Source of the DNA: Modestobacter sp. VKM Ac-2986
GTDB lineage: Bacteria > Actinomycetota > Actinomycetes > Mycobacteriales > Geodermatophilaceae
NCBI RefSeq assembly: GCF_026967795.1
Contig: NZ_JAPVBH010000004.1
Coordinates: 124,001-188,000 of the forward strand
Length of the DNA stretch: 64,000 bases
Reading direction: 5' to 3'
The notes below the pieces were generated by a model. It saw nothing but the letters and a program-made list of their open reading frames with translations, made no database searches and was not told the DNA's origin. The first letter of the stretch is position 1; each line of letters starts with the position of its first letter. Of the stretch, positions 21,252 to 30,439 are shown in pieces. The translations under genes were made by a program, and so were the position numbers.

Positions 21252-23598
21252 GGCGACGACGGTAGCCCGCCGCCGTCAGGGCGACCCCGCCCGCCAGCAG
21301 GGCGCCACCGACGCCGAGCATCGACCCGACCGGGGCCCCGGTGTAGGCCAGCTGGTCGCCACCACCGGTCGTCGGACGCGGCTGCGTGACGGGGTGCACG
21401 ACCGGCGGGGCCGGCTGGTGCACCGGCGGTGCGGGCTGGTGCACCGGCGGTGCCGGCTGGTGCACCGGCGGGCCCGGCTGCTCGACCGGGGGCGGGCCCG
21501 GCTGGTCGACCGGCGGCGGGACCTGGCCACCCGGGGGCGGCACCTCGCCGCCCGGCGGGGTGGGCACCGGGCACTCGAAGCCGGCACCGGCGACACCGAG
21601 CGCACCACTGGTCCCGGGCACGGAACCGACCGGGTCGACCGGGTCGACGGCCTGGTCCAGGCCCTCGGCCGGCGGCGGCGCGTCGAAGGTCGCCGCCTGC
21701 CCGTGGTCGGCAGCGGGCTCGGGGACCGGGGAGTTGGTCTCGAAGTAGGCGACCGCGCTGTCCACGTCGACCGGGCCGGAGACCGGCCCGATGCCGCGCT
21801 CGTCGCCGTTGGTGAAGGCGGTGAAGCCGTCACCGCCGCCGATGATGAAGGAGTTGGCCGCCACGCGGTACTCGGCGGTCAGGTCGAGGGGCTGGCCCAG
21901 GACGGTGATCGACGTGGGGTCGATCCGCTGCCCGTAGGGCTTGCTCAGGTCGTAGCGGTAGCTGAGGCCCTCGGAGGTGCCCAGGCGCAGGGTGCTGTTG
22001 CGCGGGCCGTTCCCCGTCGTCGCGCCGGGCGACACCTGCTGGAACTGCTGCTCCAGCACGCCCCGGACGTCGGCACCGGTCAGCGTGGTCGTGTTGACCG
22101 TGTTGCTGAACGGCTGGACGTTGAACAGGTCGGCGTAGGTGACGTCGCCGGCCTCGATGTCGGCCCGCAGCCCGCCGGGGTTCATGAACGCGATCACCGG
22201 GTCGCCGTAGGCGGGGTCGCCCTGCACCGACTCCAGCTGCGCCTGGGCGACCAGGTTGCCCAGGCCGGACTCGGCCGTGCGGTCGTCCCGGAACACCGGC
22301 GGGGTGCTCGGGTCGTTGTCGGTGTCGACGAGACCGCCGGGCCGCGCGATGGCCTCGGTGGCGGAGCCGACCACCCGGTCGCCCTCCTCGGCGGCCAGGT
22401 CGGTCCAGTGCTCGACGATGCCGGCGATCCCGGCGTCCTCGGCGTCGCGGACGTTGTAGGTGCTCTGCGCCCGGTAGTCCGCGCAGAGCCGGTCGACGTC
22501 GCCGGTCTCGCCGTCCAGCACCAGCCGGACGTCGGTGATCATGCGGCCGTAGTACTCGGCCTGCGTGACCAGCCGCGGCTGACCCGCCGGGTCGGTGAGC
22601 ATGCAGTTGTAGCCCTGGTGGCTGTGCGCACTGACGATCAGGTCGACCGCGGCATCGGTGGCCGCGTTGATGTCGACGACGGAGCCGGTGAGCTCGTCGC
22701 AGCCGTTCGGGTCCGCACCGTCCTCCCCGGTGTTGTCCCCGCCCTCGTGGACCAGCGCGACGATCGCCTCGACGCCCTGCGCCTGCAGCTCGGGGACGTA
22801 GCGGTTGATCGACTCGGCCTCGTCGAGGAAGTCGACGTCGGCGATCCCGGTCGGGGAGACGATCGTCGGCGTGGAGTCGGTGACCACGCCGACGAAGGCG
22901 ATGGACCTGCCGCCGCCGGCCTCGACCACCGCGTAGGGCGGGAGGATCGGCTCGCGGGTGCCCTTGTCGACCACGTTGGCCGCCAGGTACGGGAAGTCGG
23001 TGCCGGCGAAGGGCTCGCCCGTGCTGTCGGTGAAGCAGCCGGTGACGCCGACCTCGACGCCCTCGCAGGCCGTGACGTCGTCGGTGGAGACGCCGTCGGT
23101 GACGCCGGAGATGCGCCGCAGCTCGTCGGTGCCGCGGTCGAACTCGTGGTTGCCGACGACGGAGACGGCCACGCCCAAGGCGTTCATGACCTCCAGGGTC
23201 GACTCGTCGCGGACGGCGGCGGACTCGAACGGCGAGGCGCCGACCAGGTCACCGAGCCCGATGAGCAGCGACCCGTCGGCGCTGCCGCCGTCGGTGACGA
23301 ACTGCTCGCGGGTGCGGGCGACGTGGGCGGCCAGGCTCGCCGCGCCACCGACCGCGATGCTCTCGTCGTCGGCCGTGCCGTAGGCGCCGTCGGCGCCGGG
23401 GAGCGTCGCCTTGCCGTCGTTGCCCCCGGGCTGGTTGATCCGGCCGTGGAAGTCGTTGAACGTCATCAGCTGGACGGGGACGTCCGGGACGACGGCCGCC
23501 GCCGCCGCCGCGACCTCGGCCGACGCGGCGGCGGGCAGCGCGAGGACGGCGGACGACGCCATCAGCAGGGCTGCGAGGGACAGGCGCGTTCTGCGCAC
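21235..23598 (-). CDS. Cell-surface 5'-nucleotidase / metallophosphoesterase
   Basis: This 787-residue exported enzyme should hydrolyse nucleotides outside the cell. A signal peptide (residues 1-26, ending ALPAAASA) is followed by a metallophosphoesterase domain with metal-ligand motifs FNDFHGR, GLGDLVGASPF, GNHEFDRG and SAHSHQGYN, then the 5'-nucleotidase C-terminal domain (NPGGLRADI, FNVQPFSNTV, GGGDGFTAF). Next come a Pro-rich stalk with seven-residue APPVHQP repeats and a sorting signal: LAYTG, a hydrophobic segment and RRRR. Sortase attachment to the wall is therefore likely. GTG 23598 has a GGAGGAAT site. A TTGGGC-N17-TAGCGT promoter lies about 120 nt upstream. Confidence 0.94.
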   Translation of the reverse strand: MRRTRLSLAALLMASSAVLALPAAASAEVAAAAAAVVPDVPVQLMTFNDFHGRINQPGGNDGKATLPGADGAYGTADDESIAVGGAASLAAHVARTREQFVTDGGSADGSLLIGLGDLVGASPFESAAVRDESTLEVMNALGVAVSVVGNHEFDRGTDELRRISGVTDGVSTDDVTACEGVEVGVTGCFTDSTGEPFAGTDFPYLAANVVDKGTREPILPPYAVVEAGGGRSIAFVGVVTDSTPTIVSPTGIADVDFLDEAESINRYVPELQAQGVEAIVALVHEGGDNTGEDGADPNGCDELTGSVVDINAATDAAVDLIVSAHSHQGYNCMLTDPAGQPRLVTQAEYYGRMITDVRLVLDGETGDVDRLCADYRAQSTYNVRDAEDAGIAGIVEHWTDLAAEEGDRVVGSATEAIARPGGLVDTDNDPSTPPVFRDDRTAESGLGNLVAQAQLESVQGDPAYGDPVIAFMNPGGLRADIEAGDVTYADLFNVQPFSNTVNTTTLTGADVRGVLEQQFQQVSPGATTGNGPRNSTLRLGTSEGLSYRYDLSKPYGQRIDPTSITVLGQPLDLTAEYRVAANSFIIGGGDGFTAFTNGDERGIGPVSGPVDVDSAVAYFETNSPVPEPAADHGQAATFDAPPPAEGLDQAVDPVDPVGSVPGTSGALGVAGAGFECPVPTPPGGEVPPPGGQVPPPVDQPGPPPVEQPGPPVHQPAPPVHQPAPPVHQPAPPVVHPVTQPRPTTGGGDQLAYTGAPVGSMLGVGGALLAGGVALTAAGYRRRRGLAD
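21399..21480 (-). repeat. 21-bp tandem repeats encoding the APPVHQP stalk
   Basis: Units of GGCTGGTGCACCGGCGGTGC (21 bp, plus-strand reading) recur three to four times with small changes, and a looser Pro-rich array continues to about 21560. They encode the wall-spanning stalk of the 5'-nucleotidase. Copy number is likely to vary between strains. Confidence 0.75.
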
Positions 23599-23934
23599 GG
23601 AGATTCCTCCTGGACAGGCGACAGCAGGGTGGCCCCAGGGCGGCCCGCTGCGCAGAGCTGACGAGCTCCGCCGAAGGGCGGGGCGCGCGTGGACCGGTCG
23701 GGACCGATCCGTCACGGCACGCTAACCGCCCCCTGCGAGTGGCCCAAGGGGCTGCTGTGAATGGACCACTGTCGTTAACCTGCCGGCAACGACGACCACG
23801 CTCCGGGGACTAGGGGGTCGTCGTGGACCCGCCAGGAGCAGGGTGGAGCCGCCGACCTGCTCGAGGCGCCCCCGGTCCGCCTGCCGTCGCAGCCCGGTCC
23901 GCCGCGGTCCGGCACCCGGCGCGCCTGAGCCGGG
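23599..23934. other. Intergenic region upstream of the 5'-nucleotidase
   Basis: These 336 nt hold the nucleotidase 5' leader and promoter and the 3' flank of mnmA. A short GTCGTT...AACGAC inverted repeat lies at 23771-23793. I see no gene: the open frames here are shadows with no start site or family resemblance. Confidence 0.5.
23719..23747 (-). promoter_or_regulatory. Predicted 5'-nucleotidase promoter
   Basis: TTGGGC (23742-23747), a 17-nt spacer and TAGCGT (23719-23724) on the minus strand predict a start near 23711 and a 5' leader of about 113 nt, in contrast to the leaderless genes nearby. Confidence 0.45.
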
Positions 23935-25008
23935 TCAGGCGGTGCCGGCGACCGCCGCCTGGCCGAGCACCCGGTCACCGCGCAGCGCGTCGGGGGCGTA
24001 GAGCACTGCGGACTGCCCCGGGGCCACCCCGCGCTGCCGCTCCCCCAGCGTGATCCGCAGGCCGCCACCGTCGGCCGCGGTCACCTCGCAGGGCACCGCC
24101 GCCCCGTGGGCGCGAACCTGGACCTGCCCGCGGAAGGGCAGCTCGGGCACCGGGCCGGTCCAGCTGGGCGCGGCGGTGACGACCTCCGAGACCTCGGCCT
24201 GCTCGGCGGTGCCGATGGTGACCGTGCGGCTGACCGGCTCGATGCCGAGGACGAACCGCGGCCGCTGGTCGCCGGCGGTGACGCCCAGGCCACGGCGCTG
24301 GCCGACGGTGAAGCCGTGGACGCCGGCATGGGTGCCCACGGTCGCCCCGGTCGCGGCGTCGACCACCGGGCCGGGCTGCTCACCCAGCCGCCGGGCGAGG
24401 AAGCCGCGGGTGTCGCCGTCGGAGATGAAGCAGATGTCGTGCGAGTCGGGCTTGGTGGCCACCGCGAAGCCGCGCTCGGCGGCGATCTCGCGCACCCGGT
24501 CCTTGGTCATCTCCCCCAGCGGGAAGACCGCGTGGGCCAACTGCTGGCGCGTGAGCACGCCGAGCACGTAGGACTGGTCCTTGGCCGTGTCGACCGAGCG
24601 GCGCAGCTCGCCGTCGACCAGCCGGGCGTGGTGGCCGGTGACGACGGAGTCGAAGCCCAGCGCCCGCGCCCGGTCCAGCACGGCGGAGAACTTGATCTTC
24701 TCGTTGCAGCGCAGGCAGGGGTTGGGCGTGCGGCCGGCGGCGTACTCGGCGACGAAGTCCTCGACGACGTCCTCGCGGAACCGGTCGGCGAGGTCCCAGA
24801 CGTAGAACGGGATGCCCAGCTCGTCGGCCACCCGGCGGGCGTCGTGGGAGTCCTCCACGCTGCAGCAGCCCCGTGAGCCGCTGCGCAGCTGCTGGCGGTC
24901 CGGGGACAGCGCCAGGTGCACCCCGGTCACGTCGTGCCCGGCCTCGACTGCCAGCGCGGCGGCGACCGCGGAGTCCACTCCCCCGCTCATCGCGGCGACG
25001 ACCCTCAC
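23935..25008 (-). CDS. mnmA: tRNA 2-thiouridylase MnmA
   Basis: This 357-residue enzyme adds sulfur to U34 of Lys, Glu and Gln tRNAs. The PP-loop [15 protein letters not shown] is at the N-terminus. The two catalytic cysteines are expected in [12 protein letters not shown] and SHDICFIS, and the C-terminal part has [10 protein letters not shown] and [11 protein letters not shown] 25008 overlaps the TGA of the cysteine desulfurase gene (GTGA), so sulfur donor and acceptor are translationally coupled. The frame stays open upstream through the desulfurase gene, but that part is a shadow. Confidence 0.97.
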   Translation of the reverse strand: MRVVAAMSGGVDSAVAAALAVEAGHDVTGVHLALSPDRQQLRSGSRGCCSVEDSHDARRVADELGIPFYVWDLADRFREDVVEDFVAEYAAGRTPNPCLRCNEKIKFSAVLDRARALGFDSVVTGHHARLVDGELRRSVDTAKDQSYVLGVLTRQQLAHAVFPLGEMTKDRVREIAAERGFAVATKPDSHDICFISDGDTRGFLARRLGEQPGPVVDAATGATVGTHAGVHGFTVGQRRGLGVTAGDQRPRFVLGIEPVSRTVTIGTAEQAEVSEVVTAAPSWTGPVPELPFRGQVQVRAHGAAVPCEVTAADGGGLRITLGERQRGVAPGQSAVLYAPDALRGDRVLGQAAVAGTA

Positions 25009-26189
25009 CGGGCACCCGCCCGGCGGGCGCGCTCGACGACGGGTGCGATCACCGCGAGCACCGCGTCGACGTCGGCGTCGGTCGAGGTGTGGCCCAGGCT
25101 CATCCGCAGCGAGCTGCGCGCCCGCGCGGGGTCGGCGCCGGTGGCCAGCAGCACGTGGCTGGGCCGGGCGACCCCGGCGCTGCACGCCGAGCCGGTGGAG
25201 CACTCGATGCCGCGGGCGTCGAGCAGCATCAGCAGCGCGTCGCCCTCGGCACCCGGGAAGGACAGGTGCGCGTTGCCCGGCAGCCGCCCCGACCCGCCGG
25301 CCACGACGTCGTCCAGTGCGGGGCCGTTGAGCTGCGCGTCGGGGACCTCGGCGAGCACGCCGGCCACCAGCCGGTCGCGCAGCTCCGCCACCCGCGCGCT
25401 GCGCTCGGCCCGGTCGTCGACCGCGGCCCGGGCGGCCGCGGCCAGCCCGACGATCGCGGCGACGTCCAGCGTGCCGGAGCGGACGTCGCGCTCCTGGCCG
25501 CCGCCGTGCAGCAGCGGGGTGCACTCGACGTCGCGGCGCAGCAGCAGCGCGCCGGCGCCCATCGGGCCGCCGAGCTTGTGCCCGGTGAGGGTGAGGGCGT
25601 CGACGCCGCTGCCGGCGAAGTCCACCGGCAGCTGGCCCACGGCCTGGACCGCGTCGGTGTGCAGCGGCACGCCGACGGCGTGGGCGACGGCGGCCAGGGC
25701 GGCCACGTCGCTGACCGCGCCGATCTCGTTGTTGGCCCACATGACGCTGGCCACGGCGACGTCCGAGCCGTCGCCGAGGGCGTCGGCGAGCGCCGCGGGG
25801 GTGACCCGGCCGGTCGGGTCGACCGGCAGCCAGGTGACCTCGGCGCCGGCGTGCGCCTCCAGCCACTCGACGCTGTCGAGCACGGCGTGGTGCTCGGCGG
25901 GGCTGGTGACGATCCGGCGGCGGCGGTCGTCGGCGGCCCGGCGCGCCCAGTACAGGCCCTTGACGGCGAGGTTGTCGCCCTCGGTGCCGCCGGCGGTGAA
26001 CAGCACCTCCGAGGGGCGGGCGCCCAGTGCGGCGGCCAGCTGCTCGCGGGACTGCTCGGCGACCCGCCGGGCCTGGCGGCCACTGGCGTGCAGCGAGGAG
26101 GCGTTCCCCACCCGGGCCAGCTGCTCGGTCATCGCCGCCAGCGCGACGGGGAGCATCGGCGTGGTGGCCGCGTGGTCGAGGTAGGTCAT
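25005..26189 (-). CDS. Cysteine desulfurase (NifS/IscS family)
   Basis: This 394-residue PLP enzyme takes sulfur from cysteine and most likely passes it to MnmA, encoded next. It begins [12 protein letters not shown]; the PLP lysine is in [13 protein letters not shown], and the active-site cysteine loop is [20 protein letters not shown]. Length is typical. ATG 26189 is used. It corresponds to the iscS-like gene upstream of mnmA in mycobacteria. A TACGCT hexamer lies 9 nt before the start. Confidence 0.96.
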   Translation of the reverse strand: MTYLDHAATTPMLPVALAAMTEQLARVGNASSLHASGRQARRVAEQSREQLAAALGARPSEVLFTAGGTEGDNLAVKGLYWARRAADDRRRRIVTSPAEHHAVLDSVEWLEAHAGAEVTWLPVDPTGRVTPAALADALGDGSDVAVASVMWANNEIGAVSDVAALAAVAHAVGVPLHTDAVQAVGQLPVDFAGSGVDALTLTGHKLGGPMGAGALLLRRDVECTPLLHGGGQERDVRSGTLDVAAIVGLAAAARAAVDDRAERSARVAELRDRLVAGVLAEVPDAQLNGPALDDVVAGGSGRLPGNAHLSFPGAEGDALLMLLDARGIECSTGSACSAGVARPSHVLLATGADPARARSSLRMSLGHTSTDADVDAVLAVIAPVVERARRAGAR

Positions 26190-26198
26190 GGCCCGACC

Positions 26199-26204
26199 AG
26201 CGTA
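26199..26204 (-). promoter_or_regulatory. -10 box of the cysteine desulfurase gene
   Basis: TACGCT on the minus strand lies 9 nt before ATG 26189, predicting a 5' leader of zero to two bases. Confidence 0.4.
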
Positions 26205-26253
26205 GGCGCGCCTCCCGTCCTGGCCACCCCCCGATGGGCGAGGGTGCTCGGGC

Positions 26254-27240
26254 TCACCCCCGGGCGGCGGTGATCTGCGCGGTGAGCGCCGGGACGACGG
26301 TGGCCACGTCGCCCACCACCCCGAAGTCGGCCAGCGCGAACACCGGGGCGTCGGGGTCGGAGTTCACCGCGACGACGGTCTGCGCGGCCCGCACCCCCGA
26401 CCAGTGCTGCGCCGCCCCGGAGATGCCGACGGCGACGTAGAGCCGCGGTGACACCCGGGCGCCGGACTGCCCGACCAGGCACGACGGCGGGCAGACCCCG
26501 GCGTCCACCGCGGCCCGGGTGGCACCGATGGCCGCACCGAGGGCGTCGGCCAGCTCCTCGACCGCGGCGAGCTCCGCGGCGGTGGTCACCCCGCGGCCGA
26601 CCGCGACCACCACCGAGGCCTCGGTCAGCGCCGGCCGGCCGGCGACGGGCCCGGCCACCCGCCGCACCACGCGGGCCTCGCGCGCCGTCGCCGACAGCTC
26701 GACCGGCACCTGCTCGACCACGGTGGCCACCGGGGCGGGCACCGGGGTCAGCGAGGAGGGGCGCCAGGCGTGCACCGGGGTCCCGGTGGTGACCTGCGCC
26801 CGCACCACCGTCGTCCCGCCGAAGGCCAGCTGGGTGGCGGTGCCGTCGGCGGCGAGCCCGACGACGTCGGTGAGGAACCCGCTGCCGGTGCGCACCGCGA
26901 GCCGGGCGGCGACCTCCCGGCCCTCGGCGCTGGCCGGCACCACGACCGCGACCGGCGCGCGGTCGGCGACCAGCCGGGCCAGCACGTCGACCCGCGGCCC
27001 GACCAGGGCGGCGTCGAGCTCCGCGGACTCCCCGGCCAGCACCCGCCCGGCACCGAACCGGGCCAGCTCCGCGGCCGCACCGGCGGCGGCCCCCGGGGCG
27101 CCCAGGACGACCGCGACCGGTGCGCCGAGGACCCGTGCCGCGGTCAGCGCCTCCAGCGTCGCCCGGGTCGGCTCCCCACTGGCGGTGAGCTCGGCCAGGA
27201 CGAGGACCTCCGCAGGGCCGGCCACCTCAGACGAGGGCAC
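26254..27240 (-). CDS. etfA: Electron transfer flavoprotein alpha subunit
   Basis: This 328-residue FAD-binding ETF subunit passes electrons from acyl-CoA and related dehydrogenases to the membrane. The C-terminal FAD domain shows [23 protein letters not shown] and [20 protein letters not shown]. The N-terminal nucleotide-fold domain starts at [17 protein letters not shown] 27240 overlaps etfB by 14 nt; GTG 27225, just after the etfB stop, would remove five residues and fits homologues slightly better. Neither has a clear ribosome site, consistent with coupling to etfB. Confidence 0.95.
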   Translation of the reverse strand: MPSSEVAGPAEVLVLAELTASGEPTRATLEALTAARVLGAPVAVVLGAPGAAAGAAAELARFGAGRVLAGESAELDAALVGPRVDVLARLVADRAPVAVVVPASAEGREVAARLAVRTGSGFLTDVVGLAADGTATQLAFGGTTVVRAQVTTGTPVHAWRPSSLTPVPAPVATVVEQVPVELSATAREARVVRRVAGPVAGRPALTEASVVVAVGRGVTTAAELAAVEELADALGAAIGATRAAVDAGVCPPSCLVGQSGARVSPRLYVAVGISGAAQHWSGVRAAQTVVAVNSDPDAPVFALADFGVVGDVATVVPALTAQITAARG

Positions 27241-27991
27241 GGTCGGCCAGGAAGCGAACGAGCTCCGCGGGGTCGCCGGTGCGCCCCGGGGTGCGGGCGG
27301 GCCCGGCGTCCGCGGTGACGACCCGGCTGGTGGCGGCGGCCAGGCCGACGGTCGCCGGGTCGATGCCCAGGTCGGTCAGCGTCAGCGTGGTCACCGGCCG
27401 GTGCTGGGCGGCCCGGATCCCGGCGACGGTCCGCCGCCGCGGCGGGTCGGGCAGGGCGTGGGTGGACACGACCGCCGGCAGCTCGGCCGCCAGCTCCCAC
27501 CAGCCGTCCTCGGTCTGCCGCTCCCCCGTCACCGTCGTCCCGCTCACGGCGAGCGCGCGCAGGCCGGACAGGTGCGGCACCCCCAGCCGCTCGCCCAGCA
27601 GCGCCGCCATCACCCCGAGCCGCCCGTCGGAGGACGCCGCCCCGCAGAGCACCAGGTCGAACCCGACCCGGCGCAGCGCCGCGGCGAGGACGGCGCTGGT
27701 CTGCGGGGCGCAGGCGCCGTGCAGCGCCGGGTCGACGACGTGCACCGCCCGGTCGGCGCCGGTGGCCAGCGCGTGGCGCAGCGCACCGGCGGCGCGCGGG
27801 GGGCCGACGGTCAGCGCGGTGACCGTGCCGCCGGCGCGCTCGCGCAGGGTCAGCGCCGCCTCGAGGGCGTGCAGGTCCAGCGGGCCGACGACGGCGTCGG
27901 CGGCGTCCCGGGCGACGGTGGCGTCGCGGCGGTCCAGCTCGCGCTCACCGGCCGGGTCGGGGACCTGCTTGACCAGCACCACGCTGTGCAC
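27227..27991 (-). CDS. etfB: Electron transfer flavoprotein beta subunit
   Basis: This 254-residue ETF beta subunit binds AMP and docks to dehydrogenases. Family landmarks are VLVKQVPDP at the N-terminus, the DLHALEAALTLRE helix, LTVGPPRAAGALRHALATGADRAVHV and LVLCGAASSDGRLGVMAALLGERLGVP. GTG 27991 has GAGGAGGA upstream. It is the first gene of the etfB-etfA pair, in the same neighbourhood as fixA-fixB, iscS and mnmA in mycobacteria. Confidence 0.95.
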   Translation of the reverse strand: MHSVVLVKQVPDPAGERELDRRDATVARDAADAVVGPLDLHALEAALTLRERAGGTVTALTVGPPRAAGALRHALATGADRAVHVVDPALHGACAPQTSAVLAAALRRVGFDLVLCGAASSDGRLGVMAALLGERLGVPHLSGLRALAVSGTTVTGERQTEDGWWELAAELPAVVSTHALPDPPRRRTVAGIRAAQHRPVTTLTLTDLGIDPATVGLAAATSRVVTADAGPARTPGRTGDPAELVRFLADRALV

Positions 27992-28059
27992 GGCCGTCCT
28001 CCTCGGGCTGCTCGTCGGTCGTGTCCGGTCCCGAGGCTACGCACGGGGAGCGACCTGGC

Positions 28060-29205
28060 TCACACTCCGTCGGCGACCCACTCCCCGGTGCGGGCGAAGT
28101 GCTCGAGGACGGCGGTGTGCGGGACCAGGTCCAGCCCCTGGGCCGCCACCCAGCCGTCGTCGTAGTACGTGCGGGCGTAGCGCTCGCCGCCGTCGCAGAG
28201 CAGGGTCACCACGCTGCCGGTGCGCCCCGCCGCGACCATCTCGGCGACCAGCCGGAACGCGCCCCACAGGTTCGTGCCGGTCGAGGCGCCGGCCCGCCGC
28301 CCGGTCACCCGCTCCAGGTGCCGCATGGCGGCGAGCGAGGCTGCGTCGGGGACGCGGATCATCCGGTCGACGATCGTCGGGACGAACGAGGGCTCGACCC
28401 GGGGACGGCCGATGCCCTCGATCCGCGACCCGGCGCCCGTGGTGGCCGGGTCGGCGTCCCGCCAGCCGGGGAAGAAGGCCGAGGCCTCCGGGTCGACGAC
28501 GGCCAGCCGGGTGGGCAGCCGGCGGTAGCGCACGTAGCGGCCGATGGTGGCACTCGTGCCGCCGGTGCCGGCGCCCACGACGACCCACTCGGGCACCGGG
28601 TGCCGCTCGCGGCCCATCTGCTCGAAGACCGACTCGGCGATGTTGTTGTTGCCGCGCCAGTCGGTGGCCCGCTCGGCGTTGGTGAACTGGTCGAGGTAGT
28701 GCCCGCCGGTGTCGGTGGCGATCCGGCGGGCCTCGTCGTAGACGGTGCCCGCGTCGCGCACCAGGTGGCAGCGGCCGCCGTGGAACTCGATCAGCGCGAT
28801 CTTCTCCGGACTGGTCGTGGCCGGCATGACCGCGACGAAGGGCAGCCCGAGCATCCGGGCGAAGTAGGCCTCGCTGACCGCGGTCGAGCCGCTGGAGGCC
28901 TCGACCACGGTGCTGCCCTCGTGCAGCTGCCCCGAGCAGAGCGCGTAGAGGAACAGCGAGCGGGCCAGCCGGTGCTTGAGGCTGCCGGTCGGGTGGGTCG
29001 ACTCGTCCTTGAGGTAGAGGTCGACCCCCCACTCGACGGGCAGCGGGTGCACCAGCAGGTGGGTGTCGGCCGACCGGTGCGCGTCGGCCTCGACCAGGGC
29101 CACCGCCCGCTCCACCCACGCCCGTCCGCCGGGGTCGGAGCGGTCGACGTCGGAGGCGGTCAGCCGGGCAGCGGTCACCGGGGCATGGTCCCCCAGCGGG
29201 GTCAC
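28060..29205 (-). CDS. PLP-dependent cysteine synthase-family enzyme (Cds1-like)
   Basis: This 381-residue fold-type II PLP enzyme has its Schiff-base lysine in [14 protein letters not shown], phosphate-binding [10 protein letters not shown] and [14 protein letters not shown]. The architecture and sequence resemble the mycobacterial L-cysteine desulfhydrase Cds1 (Rv3684) more than CysK/CysM, so sulfide release from cysteine is a plausible activity; this is inference. GTG 29205 overlaps the stop of the VOC gene (GTGA); GTG 29178 is an alternative. It is the last gene of a three-gene run with enoyl-CoA hydratase and a VOC protein. Confidence 0.88.
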   Translation of the reverse strand: MTPLGDHAPVTAARLTASDVDRSDPGGRAWVERAVALVEADAHRSADTHLLVHPLPVEWGVDLYLKDESTHPTGSLKHRLARSLFLYALCSGQLHEGSTVVEASSGSTAVSEAYFARMLGLPFVAVMPATTSPEKIALIEFHGGRCHLVRDAGTVYDEARRIATDTGGHYLDQFTNAERATDWRGNNNIAESVFEQMGRERHPVPEWVVVGAGTGGTSATIGRYVRYRRLPTRLAVVDPEASAFFPGWRDADPATTGAGSRIEGIGRPRVEPSFVPTIVDRMIRVPDAASLAAMRHLERVTGRRAGASTGTNLWGAFRLVAEMVAAGRTGSVVTLLCDGGERYARTYYDDGWVAAQGLDLVPHTAVLEHFARTGEWVADGV

Positions 29206-29615
29206 GACAGCTCCAGCCCGGGCAGCCAGGCGACCTCCCAGCGGGTGCCCTCCGGGTCGGCGAGGTACCCGCTGCGGCCGCCCCACCCCCGGTCGACCGC
29301 GGCCGCGACCAGCCGCGCGCCCGCCGCGACCGCCACCTCGATCACCGCGTCGACGTCCTCCCGGGTCGCCACGTTCACCGCCAGCGTCACGCCGCTCCAG
29401 GCACCCGGCGCCGGCAGCGCCTCCTCGGGCGCGGCCTCGGCCGCCAGCTGCTCGACCGGGAACAGCGCCAGCCGGACGCCGCCCAGGTCGAACTGGGCGA
29501 AGCCGTTGCTGCCGCCGTCCCGCTCCTGCCAGCCCCACGCCGCGTAGAAGGCGCGCAGCCGGCCGACGTCCCGGGCGCCCAGCGTGACGAACGACAGCCG
29601 CTGCGGGACGCCCAT
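29202..29615 (-). CDS. VOC (glyoxalase-like) domain protein
   Basis: This 137-residue protein has two beta-alpha-beta-beta-beta units of the vicinal oxygen chelate superfamily ([23 protein letters not shown], then ending [14 protein letters not shown]). Members are glyoxalases, dioxygenases or binding proteins; the substrate is unknown. The ATG overlaps the hydratase stop (TGATG), and its own stop overlaps the next start, so all three are coupled. Confidence 0.85.
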   Translation of the reverse strand: MGVPQRLSFVTLGARDVGRLRAFYAAWGWQERDGGSNGFAQFDLGGVRLALFPVEQLAAEAAPEEALPAPGAWSGVTLAVNVATREDVDAVIEVAVAAGARLVAAAVDRGWGGRSGYLADPEGTRWEVAWLPGLELS

Positions 29616-30400
29616 CAGCGGCCGGTGAAGGTGGCCCGCCCCGGGCCCTCGGTCAGGAAGGAGGCCATGCCCGTGCGCTGGTCCTCGGTGCCGAACAGCC
29701 CGGCGAACAGCTGCTGCTCCAGCGCCAGCCCGGTGTCCAGGTCGCCGTCCAGCCCCTCGTCGATGGCCCGCTTCGCCGCGGCCAGTGCCAGCGGCGGCCC
29801 GGCGGCGAACTTCTGGGCCATCGCGACCGCGGTCGGGTACACCTCGGCGTCGGGGACGACGGCGTCGGCCAGGCCCATCTCCACCGCCTCGACCGCGCCG
29901 ACCTGCCGGCCGGTGAACACCAGGTCCTTGGCCTTCGCCGGGCCGACCAGCCGGGCCAGCCGCTGGGTGCCCCCGGCGCCGGGCATGAGCCCCAGCAGCA
30001 CCTCGGGCTGCCCCACCCGGGCCCCGGCGCCCAGCACCCGGAAGTCGGCACACAGCGCCAGCTCGTACCCGCCGCCCAGCGCGTAGCCGGTGACCGCGGC
30101 GATCGTGGGCTTGGGCAGCCGCGCCACGGTCGTGAAGGACGCGGTGAGCTCCGCGCCCCAGGTGGCCACCTGCCCGGCGTCCAGCTGCGCCATCGCCGCG
30201 ATGTCGGCACCGGCGGCGAAGACCCGCTCACCGCCGTACAGGACGACGGCCCGCACGTCGGCGCGCTCGCCGGCCTCCAGCGCGGCGGAGCGCAGCTCCA
30301 GGTGCAGCTGCTCGTCGATCGCGTTGACCTTCGGCCGGTCCAGCCGGATGGTGCCGACGCCGTCGGCGACCGACAGGGTGACGAACTCCGCAGCTGCCAT
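29615..30400 (-). CDS. Enoyl-CoA hydratase/isomerase
   Basis: This 261-residue crotonase-family protein probably hydrates enoyl-CoA in fatty or amino acid breakdown. The oxyanion-hole region is [14 protein letters not shown], and the second signature is ITGY-type [22 protein letters not shown], with [23 protein letters not shown] containing the expected catalytic Glu. ATG 30400 is preferred to GTG 30409 because a TAGGGT -10 lies exactly 7 nt before it. It is the first gene of a coupled trio with the VOC and Cds1-like genes. Confidence 0.93.
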   Translation of the reverse strand: MAAAEFVTLSVADGVGTIRLDRPKVNAIDEQLHLELRSAALEAGERADVRAVVLYGGERVFAAGADIAAMAQLDAGQVATWGAELTASFTTVARLPKPTIAAVTGYALGGGYELALCADFRVLGAGARVGQPEVLLGLMPGAGGTQRLARLVGPAKAKDLVFTGRQVGAVEAVEMGLADAVVPDAEVYPTAVAMAQKFAAGPPLALAAAKRAIDEGLDGDLDTGLALEQQLFAGLFGTEDQRTGMASFLTEGPGRATFTGR

Positions 30401-30407
30401 GCCCAGC

Positions 30408-30413
30408 ACCCTA
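30408..30413 (-). promoter_or_regulatory. -10 box of the hydratase operon (leaderless)
   Basis: TAGGGT on the minus strand, then 7 nt, then ATG 30400. There is no ribosome binding site. The spacing is identical to glgP, glgE and the FHA gene. Confidence 0.55.
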
Positions 30414-30439
30414 GGACCCGGCCGGACCGACCGAGCCGC

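Noticed and set aside
25009-25866. Upstream in-frame extension of mnmA
   Set aside because: Arg-rich shadow of the cysteine desulfurase gene; MnmA begins at the PP-loop just after GTG 25008.
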